Below, in pieces: positions 54,745-62,470 of a DNA stretch of 64,000 nt. The translations under genes and the position numbers were made by a program. The first letter of the stretch is position 1. Every line of letters starts with the position of its first letter. This stretch comes from Arcobacter sp. F155 (lineage in GTDB: Bacteria > Campylobacterota > Campylobacteria > Campylobacterales > Arcobacteraceae), in assembly GCF_004116455.1 (NCBI RefSeq), contig NZ_PDJU01000013.1:1-64000 (forward strand), written 5' to 3'. The notes under the pieces were generated by a model. That model was not told the DNA's origin. It saw nothing but the letters and a program-made list of their open reading frames with translations, and ran no database searches.

Positions 54745-55599
54745 TTTAAATATTTCTCTACGAGAGTGACAATAAGGAACTTTTCCTGTCTTCTCGTAGT
54801 AGTCTTGATGATAATCTTCTGCTTCATAAAATCTACTAGCTTCATGAAGTGAAGTAGCTACTTTGTAATTTAAATCCTCTAATTTATCAATTAACTCTAA
54901 AGCTGTATTTTTTTGTTTTTCATCAACATAAAAAATTGCAGATAAATATTGTGGACCAATATCAGGACCTTGACCATTAGTTTGAGTAAAATCATGGATT
55001 TCAAAAAATAGTTTTGTTAGCTCTTCAAAAGGTACTTGGCACTCATCATATTCTACTTTTACAACCTCTAAGTGACCCGTTGTTCCAGTACAAACCGCAG
55101 TGTAATCAGGATCTTCTAAGTGTCCACCCATATAACCTGAAACTGCACTATGAACACCTTTTAACTTTTCAAAGTAGTATTCAACACCCCAAAAACAACC
55201 TGCTGCAAAATATGCTACAGCATGCTCTTTACAGTCACAATTTCTACTTTCAAACTTTAATGAAATAGAGTTTACACAGTGTCTTGTATTTTTAGCAGTA
55301 AACCCTTCTCCCTCAAAAACATGACCTAAATGTGCATCACAATTTGCACAAACAATTTCAACTCTTCTACCATCAGCATCTAAAACTCTTTTGATAGCCC
55401 CTTTAACTTCATCGTCAAAACTTGGCCAACCACATCCTGAAGAGAATTTATCACTAGATTTATATAAAGGAGCATTACACTTTTTACACTTATAAAGCCC
55501 ATCTTCATAGAAGTCATTATATTTACCACTAAAAGGTCTTTCTGTACCTTTATTTTCAATTACATATGCTTCTTCTTCAGTTAGTTCATTGTATTTCAT
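54742..55599 (-). CDS. msrBA: Bifunctional methionine sulfoxide reductase MsrB-MsrA
   Basis: Repairs oxidised methionine of both stereoisomers. Residues 1-120 are MsrB: CKKCNAPLYKSSDKFSSGCGW, CANCDAHLGHVF and the catalytic Cys in RHCVNSISLKF. Residues 125-285 are MsrA with the catalytic GCFWG in YFAAGCFWGVEYYFEKL and the C-terminal YHQDYYEK. The B-before-A order is opposite to that of the Neisseria fusion. No signal peptide, so the enzyme is cytoplasmic. Confidence 0.95.
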   Translation of the reverse strand: MKYNELTEEEAYVIENKGTERPFSGKYNDFYEDGLYKCKKCNAPLYKSSDKFSSGCGWPSFDDEVKGAIKRVLDADGRRVEIVCANCDAHLGHVFEGEGFTAKNTRHCVNSISLKFESRNCDCKEHAVAYFAAGCFWGVEYYFEKLKGVHSAVSGYMGGHLEDPDYTAVCTGTTGHLEVVKVEYDECQVPFEELTKLFFEIHDFTQTNGQGPDIGPQYLSAIFYVDEKQKNTALELIDKLEDLNYKVATSLHEASRFYEAEDYHQDYYEKTGKVPYCHSRREIFK

Positions 55600-55683
55600 T
55601 TTAGAACCCCATTTCTTAAATATTGGACGATTGTAGCTAAATGCAGAAAATCTTTAAATAAAAAATCAAAATAATTTAAACTC

Positions 55684-56298
55684 TTAAAGAACTTCAAATC
55701 TTTGCTCAACTATAGTCTCATTTTTATAGAGAATTTTTCCTAGGAAAATATCACCTATATTAAACTCTCCAACTCCTTGTGGAGTCCCTGTCATAAGAAT
55801 ATCACCATCATCAAAACTTGAAAAACTCAATAATTCATCAATAATCTCTTGTGGCTTGTTTATCATCAAATCAACGCCACCTTTTTGTTTTAACTCATCA
55901 TTTATATAAAGCTCAACACTTAACTCTTCTAACTCACCATTAAAACTTTTAAACTCAGAGAATACAGCAGAGTTATTAAAAGCTTTTGCTCTTTCCCAAG
56001 GTAAACCTTTTTCTTTTAGCTTACTTTGAACTTCCCTTAGTGTTAAGTCAAGACCAAAAGCAACAGCAGAAATTTTATCTTCTTCAATTAAAAAAGATAT
56101 TTCAGCTTCATAATGGCAACTTTTATTCCCTTTAGGAAAAACAAGGTTTTTTGAAATAGATGAATTAGGTTTAAAGAAAAAAACCATTGAATCAGGAGTT
56201 TCATTATTTAACTCCTTAATATGGTCAACATAATTTCTTCCAATGCACACAACCTTTGATGGAAAAATTTCACTTTGATTTATTAATATTGAATTCAT
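55684..56298 (-). CDS. Fumarylacetoacetate-hydrolase family protein (YcgM-like)
   Basis: The 204-residue protein begins MNSILINQSEIFPSKVVCIG with the FAH motif GRNYVDHIKELNNETPDS, then YEAEISFLIEED and a late DGDILMTGTPQGVGEFNIGD, the typical metal-binding and substrate loop. Such proteins act as acylpyruvases or oxaloacetate tautomerase/decarboxylase. The exact reaction cannot be fixed. It lies 10 bp downstream of the NUDIX gene. Confidence 0.88.
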   Translation of the reverse strand: MNSILINQSEIFPSKVVCIGRNYVDHIKELNNETPDSMVFFFKPNSSISKNLVFPKGNKSCHYEAEISFLIEEDKISAVAFGLDLTLREVQSKLKEKGLPWERAKAFNNSAVFSEFKSFNGELEELSVELYINDELKQKGGVDLMINKPQEIIDELLSFSSFDDGDILMTGTPQGVGEFNIGDIFLGKILYKNETIVEQRFEVL

Positions 56299-56308
56299 AT
56301 ATTTCCTT

Positions 56309-56962
56309 TTAAAATCTTTTTATTAAATCATTAATTATAACAGCAGTAAGTCCCCAAATAACTTCTTTTTTATATTTGTATACCCACACCTTATGTTTTT
56401 TATGTCCCCAAGGTTTATGGTACATCTTTGGAAGATTTAAGTCCTCTACTGGAAAATGAATCTGTTTATCTCCTTTTTCATCTATTGAAAAAGGGTGTAC
56501 TTCATATCTTAAGGTATACTCTTTAGGTGGATTCTTTTTAAAAAATGATACTGGAACTAAAATAGTTTTCTCAACTTCATTTTTATCTATTTTCATACTT
56601 TTTAAAGTCTTTTTCTTTATTCTTCCAACAAAAGGTTCAACTACTGCTCCTATTGGTGCTACATAAGTATCTAGTTGCCCCAATATCTTGATATCCTTAG
56701 CATCTATACCTAACTCTTCTTTTGTCTCTCTAAGAGCTGTATGCATATAAGAAATATCATCAGGCTCATATCTTCCACCAGGGAAGCATATATCTCCGCC
56801 TTGTCTTATATGAGCTGCTCTTTTTTGAAATAAAATATAATACTTCTTTTTTATTTTAACTAGAGGTATTAATACAGCAGAATTAAAAAACCTATCCCTT
56901 GCCATCACACCAGGTTCATGTGGTAAGTTTTTTAGAAGTTTTTTTAACTGTTTTTTTTTCAT
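56309..56962 (-). CDS. NUDIX hydrolase, CoA-pyrophosphatase-like
   Basis: 217 residues with an intact NUDIX box spanning GGRYEPDDISYMHTALRETK and EELGI. The segment FQKRAAHIRQGGDICFPGGR before it is typical of the CoA pyrophosphatase (NudL) subgroup, and the protein lacks a membrane segment. The substrate is inferred. It is followed by the FAH gene, suggesting cotranscription. Confidence 0.85.
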   Translation of the reverse strand: MKKKQLKKLLKNLPHEPGVMARDRFFNSAVLIPLVKIKKKYYILFQKRAAHIRQGGDICFPGGRYEPDDISYMHTALRETKEELGIDAKDIKILGQLDTYVAPIGAVVEPFVGRIKKKTLKSMKIDKNEVEKTILVPVSFFKKNPPKEYTLRYEVHPFSIDEKGDKQIHFPVEDLNLPKMYHKPWGHKKHKVWVYKYKKEVIWGLTAVIINDLIKRF

Positions 56963-56994
56963 CTTTACTCTGTAGTTTCTTTTATTGTATCAAA

Positions 56995-59598
56995 CTATTT
57001 AAGTTTGAATTTTAAAATAAACTCAGCTCCTACAAACTCTTTGTCATCATGGATGAACTCTCTATTTGAAACAGTAATCTCTCCATCCATATGTTTTGTA
57101 ATAATCTCTTGACACATAAATAGTCCTATTCCAGTTCCTTGATATTGATGTTTTGTTGTAAAATATGGATTAAATATCTTATCTACAATTGAACTTGGAA
57201 TTCCTCCTGCTGTATCTTTTATAGTAATTTCTAAAGACTCACCTTCAACTCTAGTTGTAATAAAAATAATTCTATCTTCTATTTGTCTTTCAACAAAAGC
57301 ATCTTTTGAGTTACTTAAGATATTCATAATCACTTGAATTAATTCACTCTCATAGTTTATTAATTTTACATCTTCAATATCTTTTTCAACTCTAATTTTT
57401 CCACTATGCAAGTTATAATCAAAAATATTTAGTGTTTTATTTACTGTATCTTTTATATTAAATACTCTTTGTTCTTCATTTGGTTTAAAAAAGTGCATAA
57501 AGTCATCAATTGTAGTTGAAAGGTGAACAGATGTTTCAACAATACTTGTTAAAGTTTCGTCTAAAAATTTATCCTCAATTTTTCCATGCATCTCTTTTTG
57601 AAGTTTTAAACCACTAGCTCCTGTAGATATTACAGATAAAGGTTGTCTCCATTGGTGGGCAATATTTTGAAGCATCTCACCAATTGCTGCCATCTTTGAT
57701 TGTTTTGTTAATAAGGCATCTTTTTTTAAGTTTTTGTCAACTTCTTCTTGAATAGTTTTTTCTAAGTCTTGATTTATTTTCTTTAATTCTCTTGTTTTTT
57801 CATCAACTACATTTTTTAGTTTTTTATTCATATTTTTAAGAAGAATTTGTCTATAAATAAAAATTATAAGCACAATTACAAACACAAATATTACTTGATA
57901 AAAAGTTTTGTAATCAAACTCTTTTTTATACTCAATTGCTACCCATTTTTTAAGTAGTCTATCTTTTTCCTCGTCACTAATACTTTTTACTGACTTTTCA
58001 AGAATTCTATTTAAATAAATTCTATTTTTATTTATTGCAATTGCCAAAGGTACATTTTCATCAAGTTTACCAGAGATTTTTAAATCTACATTATCTAAAC
58101 TATGAATTTTATTCCAAGCAGTATAAAGGAAATCAATATGTCCAAAGATTTCACCATCTTCAACTTTTGATATTCCATCTTCTAAATCTTCAACATCTAC
58201 AAAATCAATATCAGGATATTTTTCCCTTAATATTTTATTGAAAGAATAACTTTTATAAATACTGATTTTTTTATCTTTTAAAATTGAAATATCATCTATA
58301 AAGTTTTTTTCATTTTTTGTAATCAATACTAAAGAAGTAGTTAAAAATGGCTCAGTAAAATTCATAAACATTCGTCTTTCTTTTACATTCTGAGCAGAAG
58401 CTAAAATATCACATTGTCCACTTTTTACAAACTCTAAAGACTCATCAAAGCTTTGTGTTTGTATTAGATCAAATTTTAATCCTGATTTTTTTTCAATTAA
58501 AGATAAGTAATCAGAAACAAAACCATGGAAACTATTTTCCTCTACAAAACTATATGGTTTTAATTCAGGTAAGATACAAGTATTTACATGTCTATTATTT
58601 TTTATATAGTGTCTTTCTGTTTTTGTAAGCTCTAATTTTTCATTAAAATTATCATATAAAACAAACTCATCTAAATCTATTTTATTTGGTGTTAAACCCA
58701 TAACATTGTATAAATCATATATTCTTTGAATCTTTTCTGGAACAATAAGTCCTAGCTCATCTGTTTTAGAAAAAGAGAGTCTTTTTAAAACTTCTGCTTC
58801 AAATTTCAACTCTTCTTTTGTAAGATTTTGTTCATTATATTTAGTATAAAGTAAGTCTACAGTTTCATCAATATGAGAATAAGCATATTGCCATCCCTTT
58901 AAAGAAGCATGTTTAAAGGCTAAAGCTGTAGATAAATCATAGTCAATCATATCTTGATTTGTAAATAAAAAATCACTATACATATCAAAACCATAATCCT
59001 TAGGATTAAAAACCTTATATGGAACATTCATTTTTTGAAGTTCATATGGAGCTTTAGATAAATATGCAGACATAAGGTCAGTTTTTGATTCAATTAAATC
59101 GTTTACATTGTGAGAGTGTTTTATAAAATCGATTTCATGCATCTTTGTATTTTTAGAAAGAAGCATTGCTTTTATTGATACTTCACTAGAATCATCAATA
59201 GTAGTCATTACTTTTTTTCCAACAAAATCTTCTACACTATTTATTTTCCCATCATCTTTTGATATTAGAATTAAAGGTGAATCTTGGAAAAGTGCATATA
59301 AAGCCACTAGCTTTTTGCCTTGGACTCTTTGAAGTATAAGTGTTTCTCTATCAACACCAAAATCAGCTCTTTTAGCATCAACTTCTTCTGGAACATTTAT
59401 TCCAAAGTTAAAGGGTTTAATCTCTACATCTAAACCGTAATCTTTATAAAAACCTTGCTCTTTTGCTACATAATAACCTGCAAATTGAAATTGATCAAAC
59501 CAAGAGAGTTGTAAGGTTACCTTTTTTAACTCTTTTGCATAAACTAAAGAATTGAAAAACAAAAATAAAATAATTAATTTTTGAAAGTTTAGACTCAC
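56995..59598 (-). CDS. Histidine kinase with NMT1/THI5-like and SBP_bac_3-like sensor domains
   Basis: 867 residues. A signal peptide (LIILFLFFNSLVYA) is followed by an NMT1/SsuA-like domain at about 25-300 (VTLQLSWFDQFQFAGYYVAK), a second solute-binding domain of the SBP_bac_3 type at about 330-555 (VNTCILPELKPYSFVEENSF, CDILASAQNVKERR), one membrane helix (about 565-583), a coiled coil, the H-box IAHQWRQPLSVIS and the ATPase domain (DTAGGIP, FNPYFTT, GTGIGLFMC). No response regulator adjoins. Ligands unknown; thiamine-precursor-like or amino-acid ligands are guesses from the folds. Confidence 0.88.
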   Translation of the reverse strand: MSLNFQKLIILFLFFNSLVYAKELKKVTLQLSWFDQFQFAGYYVAKEQGFYKDYGLDVEIKPFNFGINVPEEVDAKRADFGVDRETLILQRVQGKKLVALYALFQDSPLILISKDDGKINSVEDFVGKKVMTTIDDSSEVSIKAMLLSKNTKMHEIDFIKHSHNVNDLIESKTDLMSAYLSKAPYELQKMNVPYKVFNPKDYGFDMYSDFLFTNQDMIDYDLSTALAFKHASLKGWQYAYSHIDETVDLLYTKYNEQNLTKEELKFEAEVLKRLSFSKTDELGLIVPEKIQRIYDLYNVMGLTPNKIDLDEFVLYDNFNEKLELTKTERHYIKNNRHVNTCILPELKPYSFVEENSFHGFVSDYLSLIEKKSGLKFDLIQTQSFDESLEFVKSGQCDILASAQNVKERRMFMNFTEPFLTTSLVLITKNEKNFIDDISILKDKKISIYKSYSFNKILREKYPDIDFVDVEDLEDGISKVEDGEIFGHIDFLYTAWNKIHSLDNVDLKISGKLDENVPLAIAINKNRIYLNRILEKSVKSISDEEKDRLLKKWVAIEYKKEFDYKTFYQVIFVFVIVLIIFIYRQILLKNMNKKLKNVVDEKTRELKKINQDLEKTIQEEVDKNLKKDALLTKQSKMAAIGEMLQNIAHQWRQPLSVISTGASGLKLQKEMHGKIEDKFLDETLTSIVETSVHLSTTIDDFMHFFKPNEEQRVFNIKDTVNKTLNIFDYNLHSGKIRVEKDIEDVKLINYESELIQVIMNILSNSKDAFVERQIEDRIIFITTRVEGESLEITIKDTAGGIPSSIVDKIFNPYFTTKHQYQGTGIGLFMCQEIITKHMDGEITVSNREFIHDDKEFVGAEFILKFKLK

Positions 59599-59681
59599 TG
59601 TAACCCTTTTAAGAATTTAAAATATTATATTAAAACAAATAGTTTATTTAACTTAAAAGTACTGTTACATGGTCATTTTAT

Positions 59682-60698
59682 TTATAAAGTTACTGTATTA
59701 ATAATAAACAATCCTCCAAATATTAACCAAATAAAAAGTATCGTTGCTAATAGTATTGGTCTAAATCCAGTTTGCTTTATACTTTTTAAATCTGTTTTTA
59801 ATCCTAAAGCCATCATTGCCATTGCTAAAATAAATGTATCTATTTCATTTATAGTAAAAACTAGCTCTTTTGGTAAAAAATCAAAAGAGTTAAAAACTGC
59901 AACTAAAATAAAAAACACAGCAAACCAAGGAATTACAACTTTTCCTTTTTCTTTCTTTTCTTTTTTATTTATTAAAAATAGTGAAACAACTATCAAAAAA
60001 GGAGCTAAAAGCATAACTCTTAACATCTTTACAACTACAGAGTTTTCTTCTATAAGTTCATTTTCAAAACCATTTGCTGCTGCAACCACATGAGCTACTT
60101 CATGCAATGTTCCACCAATGTAAAAAGCTGTTTGCGCCTCATTTAAAGTTACAAAACCAGCTTTTATCATATATGGATATAAAAACATTGCAATAGTTCC
60201 AAACAGCACTACAGTTGAAACTGCAATAGCACTTTTATAGGCTTTATTTTTTAAAGCCCCTTCCGTAGCTAAAACTGCTGCTGCTCCACAAATAGCGCTT
60301 CCTGCACTAGTTAAAATAGTAATCTCTTTATCTAGTTTTAAAACCTTTATTCCAATAATATATCCTAAAATGAATGTTGTAAAAACAATTAAGAAACTAA
60401 CAACTATTCCATCAAAACCTATATTTAAAATTTCATTGAAAGTTAATCTAAAACCATAAAAAACAATCGCAAGTCTTAATAACTCTTTTGTACAAAAAGC
60501 TATTGCACTATCAAAGGTTTGAGGTAATCTGACTTTAAAAATATTAGTTATTATCATTCCAATCAAAATAGAAATAATTAGTAAAGATAATCCAAGCTTA
60601 TTAAAAAAATCAAACTGCAAAATATAGTTTGCAAATAGTGTTAATATAAATATTGTGCTTAGTGCAAAATAGAAGTTTTTATCTTTAAATCTTTGCAT
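59682..60698 (-). CDS. YeiH/UPF0324-family membrane protein (putative sulfate exporter)
   Basis: A 338-residue protein with nine to ten membrane helices. The family core ILTSAGSAICGAAAVLATEG and FYIGGTLHEVAHVVAAANGF is intact. YeiH-type proteins are annotated as putative sulfate exporters; the substrate is not shown here. It is divergent from a LysR regulator, the same pairing as yeiH with yeiE in E. coli. Confidence 0.9.
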   Translation of the reverse strand: MQRFKDKNFYFALSTIFILTLFANYILQFDFFNKLGLSLLIISILIGMIITNIFKVRLPQTFDSAIAFCTKELLRLAIVFYGFRLTFNEILNIGFDGIVVSFLIVFTTFILGYIIGIKVLKLDKEITILTSAGSAICGAAAVLATEGALKNKAYKSAIAVSTVVLFGTIAMFLYPYMIKAGFVTLNEAQTAFYIGGTLHEVAHVVAAANGFENELIEENSVVVKMLRVMLLAPFLIVVSLFLINKKEKKEKGKVVIPWFAVFFILVAVFNSFDFLPKELVFTINEIDTFILAMAMMALGLKTDLKSIKQTGFRPILLATILFIWLIFGGLFIINTVTL

Positions 60699-60716
60699 TT
60701 TCTCTCCTTTTTTAAA

Positions 60717-60745
60717 ATTATAGTAATTTAGTCAATATTTGTAAA
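60717..60745 (-). promoter_or_regulatory. Promoter of the YeiH-family gene
   Basis: Minus-strand TTTACA (60740-60745), 17-bp spacer, TATAAT (60717-60722), followed by AGGAGAG and ATG 60698. It overlaps the region that controls the divergent LysR gene. Confidence 0.65.
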
Positions 60746-60760
60746 ATTAATTATTTTTGA

Positions 60761-60766
60761 TATAAT
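60761..60766 (+). promoter_or_regulatory. -10 box of the LysR gene
   Basis: TATAAT lies 28 bp before the TTG start at 60794. The two divergent promoters lie in a 95-bp gap, leaving room for a shared LysR site. Confidence 0.45.
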
Positions 60767-60793
60767 CATAAATATTTTTAATAAGGAAACTTC

Positions 60794-61678
60794 TTGATTA
60801 CCTTCAAAGAATTAGATATTTTTTTTAAACTATGTGAAGAAACAAATCTTTCAAATGTTGCAAAAAAACTTAACATGACTCAGTCTGCTATTTCAATTAG
60901 TCTTAACTCTCTTGAAAAGAAACTAGATGAAAAACTCTTTGATAGAATAGGAAGAAAGCTGACTTTAAATGAAAGAGGAAGAGTTTTTAAAGAAAAATCA
61001 TACAAACCTTTTTTAGAGTTAATTCATGCAAAAGAGAGTTTTAGTTCTGATAGATTAAAGGGTGATTTGAAAATTGCCTCTAGTAAAACCTTCAATAGCA
61101 TAAACCTATCTCAATGCATCTATAAATTTATTTCAAACCATGATATTCATATTACAAAACACTCAATAAACACAAAAGAGATTTTAGAATCAATTTTAAA
61201 TTCAAATGTTGATATAGGCTTTGTGGAGAGTGATTTTAATGAAGCAAACATTATAAAAGAAAAAGTGGCAAATGACTCACTTATAATTGTTTCATCAAAC
61301 AAAGAACTTACTAAAAAGGAGTATTATATAGACCAACTATATAAATATAATTGGCTTCTACGAGAAAAAGGTTCTGCGACAAGAGAAGTGTTTTTAAGTA
61401 AACTAAAATATCAAGATGAAATGAATATCTCAATGGAGATATCAAACTTTGAGGAGATAAAAAACATACTTTTAAATAACAAAGAGACAATAACTTGTAT
61501 CTCTAAACTTGCTGTAAAAGAAGAGTTGGAAAATAAAAAATTATTTGAAATTAAAATAAAAAATTTGAACTTTGAAAGGGAACTTTTTATGGTTTATCAT
61601 AAAGACAAATACCAAAGCAAACTATTTTTAGAGTTTACTTCATATATGAAAAACTGTTTTATAGAAGGTTTGAACTAA
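60794..61678 (+). CDS. LysR-family transcriptional regulator
   Basis: 294 residues from TTG 60794 with AAGGAA upstream. The N-terminal winged HTH is clear (FKELDIFFKLCEETNLSNVA, LNMTQSAISISLNSLEKKLD, LFDRIGRKLTLNERG), followed by a periplasmic-binding-like effector domain (NVDIGFVESDFNEANIIKE, WLLREKGSATREVF). It probably regulates the divergent YeiH-family gene; effector unknown. Confidence 0.92.
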   Translation: MITFKELDIFFKLCEETNLSNVAKKLNMTQSAISISLNSLEKKLDEKLFDRIGRKLTLNERGRVFKEKSYKPFLELIHAKESFSSDRLKGDLKIASSKTFNSINLSQCIYKFISNHDIHITKHSINTKEILESILNSNVDIGFVESDFNEANIIKEKVANDSLIIVSSNKELTKKEYYIDQLYKYNWLLREKGSATREVFLSKLKYQDEMNISMEISNFEEIKNILLNNKETITCISKLAVKEELENKKLFEIKIKNLNFERELFMVYHKDKYQSKLFLEFTSYMKNCFIEGLN

Positions 61679-61769
61679 AAATATAGTTACAAAATGGTAA
61701 CACAAAAACTTATATTTACTAAGTACTTTTTTGTCATTATTCCATAAATTTTTATTTTGGAGAATATAA

Positions 61770-61982
61770 ATGACATTTATTCCTGCATCAACGCAATTTT
61801 TACAAGCAGTAAAAACAAATAATGTATCAAGAGTTGAAGAACTAATTTTAGATTCAGATACAAAAAGAGAACTAATAGTAAATCATATAAATGAACATGG
61901 GAAAGAGTCTTTATTAAATTTAATTCCACAGTTTAGAAGTAAGGGGTTGATTTTAAGTATTGGTAGTTTATTAGACATTTAA
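61770..61982 (+). CDS. Small hypothetical protein, 70 residues
   Basis: Starts MTFIPASTQFLQAVKTNNVS after a TTGGAG ribosome site and ends in a hairpin at 61979-62004. The beginning (FLQAVKTNNVSRVEELILDS) looks like a single ankyrin-type helix pair. No other feature is recognised. Good start signal and terminator make it a likely real gene. Confidence 0.65.
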   Translation: MTFIPASTQFLQAVKTNNVSRVEELILDSDTKRELIVNHINEHGKESLLNLIPQFRSKGLILSIGSLLDI

Positions 61983-62004
61983 AAGTAAGAGTTCTTACTT
62001 TTAA
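61979..62004. terminator. Hairpin between convergent small genes
   Basis: TTAAAAGTAAGA (61979-61990) and TCTTACTTTTAA (61993-62004) are perfect reverse complements around 2 nt. It covers the stop of the 70-residue gene and ends 4 bp before the stop of the DUF3465 gene. Confidence 0.6.
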
Positions 62005-62007
62005 GGT

Positions 62008-62409
62008 TTACTCGTAAGTAATACCTTTATGCTTAATCCAACCATGGGGATGATTTCCTCTATAGTCCTTATGAGTCCAGTGAATTACTCCACCTTTGCT
62101 ATTCCACTCATATTCACCATAAAACTCTATATAGTCATTTACTCTTAAACTATTTACTCTAGGTGCTAAGTCTATATTATGGGCAACTAAAAGGGTCATT
62201 TGATTTTTTAGTTTTATTATAAATCTTTGATGTCTTGAACCTTTATTATCATCAGATAATATCTTGATAACTTTTCCAGAACCTTTTACTTGAACATCAC
62301 TTTTAGAAGAGAAAAAAGCATTTTGAATTATGCTGTCATTTGAAAGTAAGAAAGTAGGAGAAAAAATCAAACCTATTAGTAAAATATATTTTAAAACTTT
62401 AGATTTCAT
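62008..62409 (-). CDS. DUF3465-family secreted protein
   Basis: 133 residues with a signal peptide (VLKYILLIGLIFSPTFLLSN) and the DUF3465 core: GSGKVIKILSDDNKGSRHQR, NDYIEFYGEYEWNSKGGVIH and WTHKDYRGNHPHGWIKHKG. The histidine-rich end suggests metal or nucleic-acid contact, but function is unknown. It lies 61 bp downstream of purH, separated by a terminator-like hairpin. Confidence 0.85.
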   Translation of the reverse strand: MKSKVLKYILLIGLIFSPTFLLSNDSIIQNAFFSSKSDVQVKGSGKVIKILSDDNKGSRHQRFIIKLKNQMTLLVAHNIDLAPRVNSLRVNDYIEFYGEYEWNSKGGVIHWTHKDYRGNHPHGWIKHKGITYE

Positions 62410-62424
62410 TTTTTTCCTTTAATT

Positions 62425-62460
62425 AAAAGAAAGAATTACCTTTAAAGTAATCCTTCTTTT
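62425..62460 (-). terminator. Probable terminator after purH
   Basis: AAAAGAAAGAATTAC (62425-62439) and GTAATCCTTCTTTT (62447-62460) pair with one mismatch and one bulge. In the purH transcript the second arm is T-rich (TTCTTTCTTTT), as expected for an intrinsic terminator. Confidence 0.55.
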
Positions 62461-62470
62461 ATAATATTAA

